Assembly: GCF_016316925.1 (NCBI RefSeq)
Contig: NZ_JAEEGB010000005.1
Coordinates: forward strand, 310,001-374,000
Source of the DNA: Clostridium aciditolerans
Lineage (GTDB): Bacteria; Bacillota; Clostridia; Clostridiales; Clostridiaceae
Direction of reading: 5' to 3'
DNA length: 64,000 nt
Shown here: positions 17,382 to 26,752 of the stretch, one piece after another
Position numbering within the stretch: position 1 is the first letter of the stretch
Layout: each line of letters begins with the position of its first letter
The notes under the pieces: generated by a model
The model's input: only the letters and a program-made list of their open reading frames with translations
Databases searched by the model: none
What the model was told of the DNA's origin: nothing
Translations under genes and position numbers: made by a program

Positions 17382-18185
17382 CTACATGCTCTTAATTGTA
17401 GAAACATATACCTTACCGTTTTTTATATTTACTATAAACTTTACAGGATAGCTATTAAGATTTTTGAACTTTAGGTCTTTATATCCATAACTTACTGCAG
17501 CATCCTGACCTCTTGGAATATATCCAACCTCGCCGCTATGAGTATGCCTTTCTATAATTTGCATGCCAGACTTTAAAGCAGCGTTATATATAGTGCTGCT
17601 TAATTGACATATTCCTCCTCCAACACCTTCATTTGATTCTCCATTTACCAAAACCTTAGCTTTTTTATATCCTTTATTGTAATCTCTTTTTCCAACAATT
17701 TTATTAAAGGAAAAAGTTTCCCCTGGCTTAAGTACAAATCCATTTATTTTTTGAGACGCAAGCCTTATATTATTAACTCTGTTTTCATCACTATCTAAAA
17801 TTGTTGTACTAAAGGTAGCTAATACTTTATTTTCGCTATTTTGACTCCTAGGCTGTTCGGGCTTTGGATCCGATTTTGGAGTAGGTTTTGGAGCAGGTTT
17901 TGGAACAGGCTTAGGCTCTGGAGCAGGTTTGGATTCTGGAGTAGGCTTAGGTTCTGGCGCAGGTTTAGATTCTGTACCAGCTTTAGGCTCTGGAACCAAT
18001 TCTGCTTTTGAAGGTGGTGCTTGTTTCTTTTCTTGTGGCTCACTACCTTCCTTCACTTGCTCACTATTACTATTTGGAGTATTAGTACTGCCCTTTGGGG
18101 CTGATTTATTTGTTTTGCATCCTATAGAAAAACATATAGTTAAAATTAAAATTGAGAATAACAAAATCAATTTATTTTTTCGCAT
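17382..18185 (-). CDS. VanW family lipoprotein with proline-rich linker
   Basis: A 267-residue surface lipoprotein: signal peptide with lipobox FSIGC (Cys about 23), a polar stretch, then about 60 residues of tandem PEPKP/PESKP-type repeats, and a VanW domain at about 135-260. VanW motifs are clear: LKPGETFSFN, GGGICQLSSTIYNAALKSG and ERHTHSGEVGYIPRGQDAAV. The Pro-rich segment probably spans the wall. VanW domains occur with peptidoglycan-related genes, but their biochemical activity is not established. AGAGGTG precedes the ATG and a terminator follows, so it is probably monocistronic or the end of a transcript from the upstream lipoprotein gene. Confidence 0.9.
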   Translation of the reverse strand: MRKNKLILLFSILILTICFSIGCKTNKSAPKGSTNTPNSNSEQVKEGSEPQEKKQAPPSKAELVPEPKAGTESKPAPEPKPTPESKPAPEPKPVPKPAPKPTPKSDPKPEQPRSQNSENKVLATFSTTILDSDENRVNNIRLASQKINGFVLKPGETFSFNKIVGKRDYNKGYKKAKVLVNGESNEGVGGGICQLSSTIYNAALKSGMQIIERHTHSGEVGYIPRGQDAAVSYGYKDLKFKNLNSYPVKFIVNIKNGKVYVSTIKSM

Positions 18186-18233
18186 TTTATCACCTCTAGA
18201 AATAATATTTGCTTATGTTTTGAATATAATACA

Positions 18234-18264
18234 CAAAAAAAGAAGCTACTTTTAAAGTAACTTC
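18234..18264 (-). terminator. Terminator after lipoprotein gene 18284-18934
   Basis: Minus-strand stem GAAGTTACTTT/AAAGTAGCTTC (18242-18264) followed by seven T residues. Confidence 0.9.
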
Positions 18265-18283
18265 GACAAACCTCCAGGAAAAG

Positions 18284-18934
18284 TTATTTATGAATAAATT
18301 TACATCTAAAGATATAAACACTGTTACACTGCGCTAATTCTTCAGAAGAAATATTGCTTTTATTAAATATGTCTATAGGAGTACTTGAAACATTATCTCC
18401 TTCAACAATAAAAGCTAAATTTATTGGTTCCCCAATAATAATCTCACCTTCTTCCCTTGCTGAAAAGGAAGAGCTTGTATATATTTTAGGTTTTGTTATA
18501 ACCATACTTCCAGTTCCTGATCCTCCTTTTGTACTATAAGAAAGTGTCCATTTTTCTTCTTCTCTTTTTGAAAAACCATTTTGTGTAGAAAATATAAGCA
18601 TACCTGATGATTCACTTTTAAAATTTATTTGTGTACCAGATCTTAAAATTTTATTTTTAAATTTTCCGTTTTCATAATAATCAACCCAACATTCAACCCA
18701 ATTTATATCCTTGTTCTGAAGGTTTACGTCAAAGACAAATTGTTTATCTGCACCAAACCCTCTAATCAGTTGTTGTTCCTTATCTGTAAGATTAGCTTTG
18801 ACAATTGTTCCATCCTTATGCTCTTTCCTTCCATCCTTATTTTCTTTACTGCAAGAAGGTAGAAATAATATAAATATAGTTATAAACAATAGACTTATAA
18901 CACTCTTTATATTTTTACGTAAAACAAATTCCAT
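18284..18934 (-). CDS. Lipoprotein of unknown function
   Basis: A 216-residue lipoprotein with signal peptide VISLLFITIFILFLPSC (lipobox LPSC, Cys about 28), then a lysine-rich spacer and a beta-rich domain (WVECWVDYYENGKFKN, MLIFSTQNGF, GGSGTGSMVITKP). I do not recognise a family. AAGGAGTG precedes the ATG. It starts 12 bp after the GNAT acetyltransferase stop, so the two are cotranscribed; a strong terminator follows. A substrate-binding or wall-associated role is possible, but nothing specific supports one. Confidence 0.75.
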   Translation of the reverse strand: MEFVLRKNIKSVISLLFITIFILFLPSCSKENKDGRKEHKDGTIVKANLTDKEQQLIRGFGADKQFVFDVNLQNKDINWVECWVDYYENGKFKNKILRSGTQINFKSESSGMLIFSTQNGFSKREEEKWTLSYSTKGGSGTGSMVITKPKIYTSSSFSAREEGEIIIGEPINLAFIVEGDNVSSTPIDIFNKSNISSEELAQCNSVYIFRCKFIHK

Positions 18935-18945
18935 TTTATCACTCC

Positions 18946-19440
18946 TTACAGCGCTTTTTCAAAACAGAAAAAATCACCCTTTCTAAAGTTTACTACTCCT
19001 TTTACCTTATAACCATTCTTCTCATATAGCTTACATGCACGGCTATTTTTGCTAAATGCATCTAAGCGTATTGATTCATATTTATTCTCTTGCCCTAACT
19101 TTTCTACATACCTTATAAGAGTAGTTGCAATACCTTGACCTTTATATTTGGGACTAATGCATAGTCTATGAATAACTAAATGCTTACCATTGTTGTATTT
19201 CCAATTTATTGATTCATATGCTTTGTCCTGACATTCGTTTAATACAACAAAACCCTTGATAACACACTCATCTATATAGATATAGAGATTTTCACTATTA
19301 ATGTCATTAGTTATTACTTCTTCCTTTGGATAAATGTCATCCCATTGATATATTCCCCCTGACTCCATATCAATAATAGCATCTTTAATTATATTCATTA
19401 TTGCCTTCACATCTTCAATTTTTCCTTTTTTAATTTCCAT
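18946..19440 (-). CDS. GNAT family N-acetyltransferase
   Basis: A 164-residue single-domain acetyltransferase. Acetyl-CoA binding motif A is evident in HRLCISPKYKGQGIATTLIR, where KGQGIA is the pyrophosphate loop, followed by motif B with RLDAFSKNSRACKLYEKNGY. The N-terminus (KIEDVKAIMNIIKDAI) is the standard GNAT opening. Acceptor unknown; the shape is that of the small stand-alone RimI/PhnO-like enzymes. First gene of a two-gene unit with the downstream lipoprotein. Confidence 0.9.
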   Translation of the reverse strand: MEIKKGKIEDVKAIMNIIKDAIIDMESGGIYQWDDIYPKEEVITNDINSENLYIYIDECVIKGFVVLNECQDKAYESINWKYNNGKHLVIHRLCISPKYKGQGIATTLIRYVEKLGQENKYESIRLDAFSKNSRACKLYEKNGYKVKGVVNFRKGDFFCFEKAL

Positions 19441-19697
19441 ATACAGTATATCCCCCTATACCTTACTTCTTAAATATATATGTCTCTAGGTAAATGTCTC
19501 CAGAAAAAATAATTTCTTTCTTAGCCTTCCCTTCATCCATATAGTGCTAATTAATTATAATTTTAACATAAAACTATCAGTGCCGTACTTAAATGTATTT
19601 TAAAACTTTTATTGACTCTTACCTTACAGAATAGATTATTATATAACTGTAATCAAATCATATGCTGCACTACAATAATTAAATTATATAATATCAA
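19441..19697. other. Intergenic region, no gene
   Basis: About 260 bp of AT-rich DNA upstream of the GNAT gene. It probably holds that gene's promoter, but no convincing -35/-10 pair could be chosen. No ORF or repeat seen. Confidence 0.5.
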
Positions 19698-19731
19698 AAG
19701 CCGGTAAGATGATTATCACCCTAACCGGCTT
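19698..19731 (-). terminator. Hairpin terminator after DUF438 protein gene
   Basis: Stem AAGCCGGT/ACCGGCTT (19698-19705 and 19724-19731) with an 18-nt loop. A T-rich tail exists on both strands, stronger on the plus strand (TTATTTTTAT). It lies 88 bp past the minus-strand stop. Confidence 0.65.
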
Positions 19732-19818
19732 ATTTTTATGATTAATACGCAATTATACTATAATTATTTTATATTTTTAAAAATTTTCTTTTGAACCCAA
19801 TCATTTATAAATATAGCA

Positions 19819-21042
19819 CTAATCAGATATTAATCTCTTTTCTCCTGTAATTTCTTGAATTGGTTTAATGTTTTGGCTAACTTCAAGTATTCCAAGGAAT
19901 TCACCATTATCATCTCTTACGGCAAAGTATCTTATGAGTATATACAACTCTCCCATCTTAATCCAGAAGTCTTCGTGCTCCTTCTTGCCAGTTCTAAGGT
20001 CTTCAGCTACTTGTTCAACTACATGTACACTAGCTGGTGGATGACAGTTTTGAACCTTTCGTCCAATTACAGCCTTTGTTCTAATGAATATTCTTTCTTT
20101 GCTATTAGAGAAATATTTGACAACGCCATCCTTATCAACAAAAGTTATATCTACAGGTAGGTGATCAAAAATTGCGCTTATTTCTTTAGCCTTTAGTATT
20201 CCAGTATCAAATTTTATATATCCCTCTGAATCTTCGCCAGCAAGCTTCTTTTCCTGTTCTCTAGCTTCCACATCAGCTCTGATAGGTTTCCATTTATCTG
20301 CTGGACCAGTTAAACAATAGCCTATACTATCACTATCTGACTCAATTTCATACCATTCATCTTCAGTTAGACTATCAAGGCTGAGGGGAAAAAGAATATT
20401 CTCCTCTTTAAAAATCATTTCCTGTATTTTATTTGTAACCTCATCTATTTTAGATATAATGTTTTCCTTACTGCTTGAATCATTCTGAAGCATAGACTTT
20501 GTTTCTTTTATACCTGCCCTTATCTCGTCATCTACCCCCCACATAACCTTCGGCGGTGCAGTAACTCCGTACTTTTCCAAGTAAGGGAACAACAAGTTTT
20601 CTTTCCTGCTGTAATGCTTATCTAAATCCCACAGCATATTGAAATTTTCAATAAGTTTATATCTATTATCTTTATTATCATTTTCTTCAAAGTATTCTAA
20701 ATTCTTTTTTACATTTTCATAAATATATTTTCTTACAGCCTCATTTTCCAGCTTAAATGTATGAATAGGATGCCCTGCAGCCTTATCGGGATGGTGTATT
20801 TCTTCTATAGAACCTTTAAACACAGCAGCATGGACATCGCATAATCTTTGGATTTCCTCAACGGGCATTCCTTCTTTAATCAAAGCAGCTTCCATCTCTG
20901 ATATCTCTTTTGTGGATATATTATGAACCAGATCATGAAACCTTTCCTGAACTTCCTCTACATTCTTGCCATTATGAAGCTCACTAATCAATTCTTTTAG
21001 GACCTTCTGCCTATACTCTCTGTTATTAATTATATCACTCAT
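19819..21042 (-). CDS. DUF438 - hemerythrin - PAS sensor-like protein
   Basis: A soluble 407-residue three-part protein typical of clostridia. DUF438 occupies residues 1-75 (MSDIINNREYRQKVLKELI; LCDVHAAVFKGSI). A hemerythrin-like HHE domain runs to about 240 (HPIHTFKLENEAVRKY, DLDKHYSRKENLLFPYLEKYG, FKEENILFPL), with the His/Glu ligands of a di-iron site. A PAS domain (about 285-400) follows, with a CHPP motif (VQNCHPPASVHVVE). The combination suggests oxygen, NO or redox sensing, or iron-sulfur repair; no substrate is proven. Start at ATG 21042 because GAGGAGG lies 11 nt upstream and family members begin at this point; the frame extends to 21078. Monocistronic. Confidence 0.88.
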   Translation of the reverse strand: MSDIINNREYRQKVLKELISELHNGKNVEEVQERFHDLVHNISTKEISEMEAALIKEGMPVEEIQRLCDVHAAVFKGSIEEIHHPDKAAGHPIHTFKLENEAVRKYIYENVKKNLEYFEENDNKDNRYKLIENFNMLWDLDKHYSRKENLLFPYLEKYGVTAPPKVMWGVDDEIRAGIKETKSMLQNDSSSKENIISKIDEVTNKIQEMIFKEENILFPLSLDSLTEDEWYEIESDSDSIGYCLTGPADKWKPIRADVEAREQEKKLAGEDSEGYIKFDTGILKAKEISAIFDHLPVDITFVDKDGVVKYFSNSKERIFIRTKAVIGRKVQNCHPPASVHVVEQVAEDLRTGKKEHEDFWIKMGELYILIRYFAVRDDNGEFLGILEVSQNIKPIQEITGEKRLISD

Positions 21043-21228
21043 CTCATTAATATCCTCCTCTAATTCCAACGCTTCCATTAGTCCTATACATATATTATCT
21101 TCTTTCCTTTAACAAAATATTCCTTAATGGTATTCTGTTTTTCTTTTTTAGAAATGCTATTTTCATTCAGCGATGGTGTATTAGAGCTTCGGTTAAACTA
21201 CAAATCCATGATAAATGCTTACATAAAA

Positions 21229-23268
21229 TTATCTAAGCACCTCATTTAAGTATCTTCGTCTACATATAAAATAAAATATCGTTTGTAATACAGCATAAAT
21301 TAATACTAATATTATTGATTTTTTTACTAAAATATACATCAAGGAAGAATTGCTAAACATTACAGAAAGATAGTATAACCCTAATCCTCCCCCTAGTATT
21401 ATAGGAACAAAGAATATAGTTCTTAACTCACTTAATAAAATATTTTGTAGTTCTCTACTTGTCATTCCAATTTTACTTATACTTTCAATTCTCTGTCGTT
21501 CTTCTTCTATGTCTGTTAATACCTTATAATAAAGTACTACTCCTGATGATATTAAGAAGATTAATCCTAAAAACATCATTGAAAAGAAGTAAGCTCCATT
21601 TTCTTTTAAAGAAGCTTTTAATATTTCTCCTTTGAATATCGGTTTATAATCTTCTATAATTGATTTTTCATTTCCTTTGTTTACCTTTTGCAGATCACTT
21701 ACTAAGGCATGGAATATCTTTGATTTATCACCTTTTTTTAGATTAATTAAGTGATTCTTTGATATACTACTATCCCCTATTTTATTTTTAATTTTTACAT
21801 AATCATTGTCATCTATGATAAATGCACTTCCTGTATAATACATGCTATTAACATGATCATCAGTATATGGTGCATTTATATATGTCTTTTTGTCCTTAGT
21901 CACTACAAATAAATTATCTTTATTTACAGTGGCATAGAATTTTTCCTTTGATAGTTTAAAATCTTTATCAAATATTTTGCTTCTTTCTTTTACCTTCTTC
22001 TCATCCTCAAATGTAAATATTACATCATTATTTTTATGAGAGTTTGCCATCCTTTCTTTGATGACATTTACCTGAACTAATTCTCCAGATTTTACATCTA
22101 TTTTTGTATTCATATGCTTGTTATAATTACTTTCACTAATTATAGAAGCTTTGTCATCCCAAAATTCTACTTCACCATCTATAACCATATACTCTGGAAG
22201 GCGCATATATTCTAAAATTGAGTACTTTTCAAGCTTTCCTCCATTTGCTTTTATTAGATTTTCCACCTCTCCATATGAAATATTATTATAATTGTTTTCT
22301 TCTACAAACATAATTTCATAAGGATGAGTTTCATTAATTTGATCCTCAGCTGAACTATATAAGTTATAAGTGAAACCAATAAAAAATATGGCTCCACTAA
22401 CTAGCAGTGATACTATATATAACACTGTTTTATATGCCGAGAATCTGTGAGAAAGATTTGCTAAAATTAACAGATTATCATTGTATAACTTTGGAAACAA
22501 CTTTATCATATTTTTAAACAAAACTATAAAATTACCTATTATAAAATAAGGACAAATTATTATGACTACTGCAAAAAAAACAACTATATTATCATTTCCA
22601 TTAAAGGCTTGTTTGAAAAGAGTTTTAGGTAAAAAGTATAGTGATAACAAAAATATAATTAATGCTAATATACCAAGGGTTAATCTCGATTTGCCTATTT
22701 CCTTTTTAGAAACGGACTTTATAACCTCAATAATCGATAGCTTACATATATAAATGTTAGTGAAAATTGTATTAATTATAAAAATTACTAAAAATACACC
22801 TGAACTCAATAAAAATGTTTTATAGCTTATTTGATAAATTGATCTTTCTATCATCAATATCTTGCTAACAATCATATAAAATAGTCTTGAGAAAACTAAT
22901 CCTGTTATAATTCCTGCAAATAATGAAGTTATCACTATTATTATATTTTCAAGTAAAGTCATTTTTCTCAAATCCTTAGTTGTCATTCCTAAAGTTAAAT
23001 AAACTCCAAATTCCTTCCCTCTATATTTAACAAAAGAAATGTTTGTATATGATATAAAGATTATTGAAAATGCTGCTATACCGATAAATGCCATTTTCAT
23101 ATTTTCAAATATAATACTTTTCCCTATTTCCTTTATTATAATATTATTAAACATTAAACTACCGTACATAAAAAGTATGGCCACAATAAAAGCGTTAACG
23201 AAAAAGAATGAAATATATTTCTTTAAATTGTGCTTTAGGTTTTTAAATATTATAGAAGAAAAAGTCAT
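21229..23268 (-). CDS. BceB-type ABC transporter permease (peptide antibiotic resistance)
   Basis: A 679-residue FtsX-family permease with the BceB layout: one N-terminal TM, FtsX-like triplet of helices, further paired helices, a large extracellular domain of about 220 residues (roughly 305-525), then three C-terminal helices. Landmarks: FVKYRGKEFGVYLTLGMTTKDL and IEEERQRIESISKIGMTSRELQNILLSELR. Such permeases remove lipid-II-cycle-binding peptides (bacitracin-like, lantibiotics) from their targets and signal to the cognate kinase. The ATG overlaps the ATPase stop (TAATG), so expression depends on translation of the frameshifted ATPase gene. The neighbouring kinase and regulator complete a Bce module. 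Confidence 0.9.
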   Translation of the reverse strand: MTFSSIIFKNLKHNLKKYISFFFVNAFIVAILFMYGSLMFNNIIIKEIGKSIIFENMKMAFIGIAAFSIIFISYTNISFVKYRGKEFGVYLTLGMTTKDLRKMTLLENIIIVITSLFAGIITGLVFSRLFYMIVSKILMIERSIYQISYKTFLLSSGVFLVIFIINTIFTNIYICKLSIIEVIKSVSKKEIGKSRLTLGILALIIFLLSLYFLPKTLFKQAFNGNDNIVVFFAVVIIICPYFIIGNFIVLFKNMIKLFPKLYNDNLLILANLSHRFSAYKTVLYIVSLLVSGAIFFIGFTYNLYSSAEDQINETHPYEIMFVEENNYNNISYGEVENLIKANGGKLEKYSILEYMRLPEYMVIDGEVEFWDDKASIISESNYNKHMNTKIDVKSGELVQVNVIKERMANSHKNNDVIFTFEDEKKVKERSKIFDKDFKLSKEKFYATVNKDNLFVVTKDKKTYINAPYTDDHVNSMYYTGSAFIIDDNDYVKIKNKIGDSSISKNHLINLKKGDKSKIFHALVSDLQKVNKGNEKSIIEDYKPIFKGEILKASLKENGAYFFSMMFLGLIFLISSGVVLYYKVLTDIEEERQRIESISKIGMTSRELQNILLSELRTIFFVPIILGGGLGLYYLSVMFSNSSLMYILVKKSIILVLIYAVLQTIFYFICRRRYLNEVLR

Positions 23269-24010
23269 TATTCCTCCCCTCCTATAAAGCTTTGTACTTC
23301 TAATATCTTATCAAAGAATTTCTTTCTATCTCCACCTGATGCTATTTCTAATTTAATTCTGCCATCCTTTATGAATATAATTCTCTTACAAAAAGAGGCT
23401 GCAAAAGGATCGTGAGTTACCATAAAAACTGTACTGTTCATTTCCTCATTCATCTTTGCTATGGTATTCATAATACTGAATCCAGATTGCCTGTCGGTTC
23501 ATCTGCATATATTACAGCAGGATTATTAACCAAGGCTCTAGCCGCTGCGGTCCTTTGCTTTTGTCCACCGGATATATGATAAGGATATTTTTCTATTAAG
23601 TCGCTTATATTAAAGACTTCCATAAGTTTTCTTACCTTCTTTTCAATTATAGATGGTGCTATCTTATCCAATATAAGTGGCAGTGCTATGTTTTCCTTAA
23701 TAGTTAAACTATCTAAAAGATTAAAATCCTGAAAAATATACCCTATATTTTTTCTTCTAAATAAAGATAGTTGATCCTTACTCATTTTACTTATATCTTT
23801 ATTATCAATAATAACTGTTCCTGAAGTACTTTTATCCACTCCTGAAAGAATATTTAAAAGAGTGGTTTTTCCACTTCCGCTTGGTCCCATTATTCCAACA
23901 AAATCACCTTTGTTTACACTTAGGCTGATTCCATCTAAAGCAACTAATTCCTTAGCTCCCTTATAAGCATTATATATCTTCGTTAGATTATTTACCTTGA
24001 GTATCTCCAT
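23268..24010 (-). pseudogene. BceA-type ABC ATPase, frameshifted
   Basis: Two overlapping frames make up one MacB/BceA-type ATPase of about 250 residues. The first (24010 to about 23470, 180 residues) has Walker A GPSGSGKTT, Q-loop YIFQDFNLLDS, signature ISGGQKQR and Walker B with ADEPTGNLD, then ends at TGA. The second (23471-23268) supplies the rest: MVTHDPFAASFCKR with the switch His, and IIFIKDG. Family members read ADEPTGNLDSKSG-like across the junction, so about four residues plus one frame step are missing. As read, the protein lacks the H-loop and the transporter should be inactive. A sequencing error or phase-variable slippage cannot be excluded. Confidence 0.85.
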
Positions 24011-24049
24011 TCATTTACCCTCCTTCTTTTCTATGATTTTAGTATAAAA

Positions 24050-24079
24050 GGCAAATACATTTTAACAAATGCATTTGCC
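24050..24079 (-). terminator. Hairpin between kinase and ABC genes
   Basis: Minus-strand stem GGCAAATGCATTT/AAATGTATTTGCC with TTTTAT after it, in the 79-bp gap between the kinase stop and the ATPase start. It suggests that the ABC genes have their own, probably regulator-dependent, promoter or are attenuated. Confidence 0.65.
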
Positions 24080-24089
24080 TTACATTACC

Positions 24090-25097
24090 TTACATTTTTG
24101 AAAGGTATATAATTTTAACTTCGGTACCTTTACCTTTTTTTGAGTTTATATGTACCCTATGCCCTAACTTTTCTGAAATAAGTTTTACCATATATAATCC
24201 AATGCCAGTTGCATTTTTATATTCTCTTCCGTTATTTCCTGTAAAAAAGGCTTCAAAAACCCTTGGTATATCCTCTAAGTCTATGCCTATACCTTCATCT
24301 CTTATACTTAAAGTTATACTATTTTCTTCTGTATTAGAAGTTATGTAAATTTTCTTGTTTTCATGGCTTGCAGAATACTTTATAGCATTAGATAAAATCT
24401 GATCCATCATGTAAGAGCACCATTTTTTATCTGTGTAAACTTCTATATCTGCATCTATTTGCACCTTAGGATAAACTCGCCTATATATAAAGTCTCTCTT
24501 CTTAGCATTAATTACATCGTTAACTAATTTTATTAAGTTAACCTTCTCTGGTATGTAATCCTTCGAGAAATCCTCAAGCCTTAAAACATTCAAGCACTGC
24601 TCAAGATTCATTTTTAATTTATCGTTCTCCTCTTTTATGTCTTGCAAATAGCTAGTATCTTTAATTTCTAAAGGTCTTTTCTGTGAGGCTAAATCAATAA
24701 CTGTTACTGAAGTCTTCATGTTATGTATGAATTGTGAAAACAAAGTGTCTTTGTCCCTTTGCTCACAGTACATTTCATAAAACTTATTGGTGTATCCATC
24801 ATGTATATTCTTAATAGTATCAAATATCATTTTTTCTTGTAAATTCATGCTTTTACACTGATAATCAGGGCTTACCTTTGCTTCTTCAAGACTGCTAACA
24901 AAATTTTTGTATTTTAACATCTCAATAAAAAGATATATGAATAATACAAATACACTTATAACAATAGGGTATAAAAATTCCTTAGCATCTAGTAAAAGAC
25001 TATAAAAAATTATTAATATACTAGTATTTATAATATAGGCTATAATTACTCTGCTCTTATTTTTTAATACATCAGTTATCAATTCCATTAAATACAT
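24090..25097 (-). CDS. BceS-type intramembrane-sensing histidine kinase
   Basis: A 335-residue kinase with two N-terminal TM helices separated by almost no external loop (VIIAYIINTSILIIFYSLLL and FLYPIVISVFVLFIYLFIEM), the intramembrane-sensing arrangement. The acceptor region is FSQFIHNMKTSVTVIDL, where the H-N-M-K-T pattern matches BceS kinases, followed by HATPase_c motifs (MMDQILSNAIKYS, IRDEGIGIDLEDIPR, NATGIGLYMVK). It overlaps the regulator gene by 26 bp. Such kinases lack their own sensor and rely on the BceAB permease, so the frameshift in the ATPase should also blunt signalling. Confidence 0.92.
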   Translation of the reverse strand: MYLMELITDVLKNKSRVIIAYIINTSILIIFYSLLLDAKEFLYPIVISVFVLFIYLFIEMLKYKNFVSSLEEAKVSPDYQCKSMNLQEKMIFDTIKNIHDGYTNKFYEMYCEQRDKDTLFSQFIHNMKTSVTVIDLASQKRPLEIKDTSYLQDIKEENDKLKMNLEQCLNVLRLEDFSKDYIPEKVNLIKLVNDVINAKKRDFIYRRVYPKVQIDADIEVYTDKKWCSYMMDQILSNAIKYSASHENKKIYITSNTEENSITLSIRDEGIGIDLEDIPRVFEAFFTGNNGREYKNATGIGLYMVKLISEKLGHRVHINSKKGKGTEVKIIYLSKM

Positions 25098-25752
25098 AGC
25101 CTACTCCTCTTTTAGTTACAATAATATTCTCAAGCCCTAAATCACTAAGCCTCTTTTTAACCCTGGTTATATTTACTGTTAGAGTGTTATCATCAACAAA
25201 TGCAGTATCATCCCATAAAGTTTCTAATAATTCCTCTCGAGTAACTATTTTACCACTATTTTTAATAAGTATCTTTAAAATTCTATATTCATTTTTGCTT
25301 AGTTCTAATGTTTTCTCTTTATATTTAAGATTCATGTTATCATCAACTAAAATTAAATCCCCTTGTGTTAAGCCAGCTGTTTCACTATATTCATCCACTC
25401 TTCTAAGTAATGCATTAATTTTAGCTAGTAATATTCCTACACTAAATGGTTTAGTTATATAATCATCGGCCCCAAGATTCATACCTCTAATTTGCTCTCC
25501 TTCCTCACTTCTTGCAGAAAGGATAATAACAGGAATATTGTATTTTTTTCTTATTAACTTAAGAAAATAAAAACCATCAAACTTAGGCAAATTAATGTCT
25601 AAAATAATAAGTCTAGGACTTATCTCTCCTACTCTCTCTATAACACAATCATAATTGTCAATGGTAAAAATACTGTAGTCATATGCACTTAAATATTCTG
25701 TTATGTATTTTTGCAATTTTATATCATCTTCTATTAATAAAATGTTATTCAT
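25072..25752 (-). CDS. OmpR-family response regulator (BceR-type)
   Basis: A 226-residue regulator with a receiver domain (acidic IEDD near residue 8, phospho-Asp about 52 in LIILDINLPKFDG, conserved Lys in DYITKPFSVG) and a winged-helix trans_reg_C domain (KNEYRILKILIKNSGKIVTREELLE; VDDNTLTVNITRVKKRL). It would activate the BceAB-type genes after phosphorylation by the overlapping kinase. First gene of the RR-HK-ATPase-permease run; an AGAGGAG-like site precedes its ATG. Confidence 0.94.
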   Translation of the reverse strand: MNNILLIEDDIKLQKYITEYLSAYDYSIFTIDNYDCVIERVGEISPRLIILDINLPKFDGFYFLKLIRKKYNIPVIILSARSEEGEQIRGMNLGADDYITKPFSVGILLAKINALLRRVDEYSETAGLTQGDLILVDDNMNLKYKEKTLELSKNEYRILKILIKNSGKIVTREELLETLWDDTAFVDDNTLTVNITRVKKRLSDLGLENIIVTKRGVGYVFNGIDN

Positions 25753-25813
25753 AAAAACTCCTCTAGGGATTGTTTCCCAACAATCCCTTGTTTTTAAAAT
25801 GATTCCAACTTAG

Positions 25814-26668
25814 CTATCTATTAATATTATTCATAATTTTTCTAACTGTATTATATTCTACGTCTTCTGGTATAAGAGATAGAGTATCATATATTAACTT
25901 AAAACAAGCCTTTAAACTCTCCTCACAGTCTTTTATACATATAATAGAATTTATTCTATCAATTAAGTTTTCAGGCTTTATATCTAAATCCTTAACTATA
26001 TGTTTTGTCCACTTCCAGTCTGGTTCCCATTGTTTATTTAGTGCGTATAAAATTCTTAATACTCTGTGGATATCTGCTATCATCCTCTCAAGCAGTGGTA
26101 TTTTATCCTCTCTCTTAGCTAACACTCTTCTAACATTTAAGCCTAAGTCTATAGTCCAAGGACTAATAGTATTCATTATAATCTTTTGTTGAAGATCATC
26201 TGGATAAGAATATAACTCTTCTTGTAAGCTATCCAATATTCCATTCTTTCTTATAAAAATCGCATTTTTGAATGTTGAAGCTAAAGTGAGCTTATCGTGA
26301 GTATAAACTTCACCTGTTAAAATTACCTTTATGTTATCTCTCATAGTATCAATTTTTTGCCAACCTGCTTCAATCCAATATTCTTTATATTTGAATATTA
26401 TCCATACAGAACCATCCCCTATTGGTGCACCATAAGGATGTATCTCTGTTCCCCCAATTTCTTTAATCCAATTGACCATATCACATTCTGACATTAAATT
26501 ATCAACTAAAAATTCAATTTCAATATCAGAATCCTCATCTGCAAGGTCTCTTGAAACAGATCCAGTGATAATAATTTCTTTTCCGTATTCCATAAGACAT
26601 TTACTTGCAATTTCCTCTGCCAATTTAATTCTTGACCTACACTCTTCACTTATTATTTTTTTAGACAT
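25814..26668 (-). CDS. Nucleotidyltransferase-domain protein
   Basis: A 284-residue protein with a Pol-beta-like minimal nucleotidyltransferase domain: ITGSVSRDLADEDSDIEIEF contains the GS motif and the paired acidic residues for metal binding. A larger helical C-terminal part (about 150-284) resembles antibiotic nucleotidyltransferase-like proteins. It could adenylylate a small molecule, but no substrate is predictable; aminoglycoside resistance is possible, not shown. GGGGGAG precedes the ATG, and a hairpin at 26691-26721 is in the leader. Confidence 0.78.
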   Translation of the reverse strand: MSKKIISEECRSRIKLAEEIASKCLMEYGKEIIITGSVSRDLADEDSDIEIEFLVDNLMSECDMVNWIKEIGGTEIHPYGAPIGDGSVWIIFKYKEYWIEAGWQKIDTMRDNIKVILTGEVYTHDKLTLASTFKNAIFIRKNGILDSLQEELYSYPDDLQQKIIMNTISPWTIDLGLNVRRVLAKREDKIPLLERMIADIHRVLRILYALNKQWEPDWKWTKHIVKDLDIKPENLIDRINSIICIKDCEESLKACFKLIYDTLSLIPEDVEYNTVRKIMNNINR

Positions 26669-26690
26669 GACAATCTCCCCCTATGAAATT

Positions 26691-26721
26691 AATTGCAGAT
26701 ATCTCTTGATATTCTGCAATT
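26691..26721 (-). repeat. Leader hairpin upstream of nucleotidyltransferase gene
   Basis: Near-perfect dyad AATTGCAGATATC/GATATTCTGCAATT. No T tract follows on either strand, so it is more likely an operator or leader hairpin than a terminator. Confidence 0.45.
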
Positions 26722-26752
26722 CAAACCTGTAATTAAATTATAAAGTATATTT

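Noticed and set aside
17870-18000. Short tandem repeats that might look like CRISPR or a VNTR
   Set aside because: They encode the Pro-Glu-Lys linker of the VanW lipoprotein in frame; units are 12-18 bp without spacers.
25814-26668. Aminoglycoside nucleotidyltransferase
   Set aside because: Only the minimal GS...DxD motif is seen; there is no specific match to a known resistance subgroup, so a neutral name is kept.
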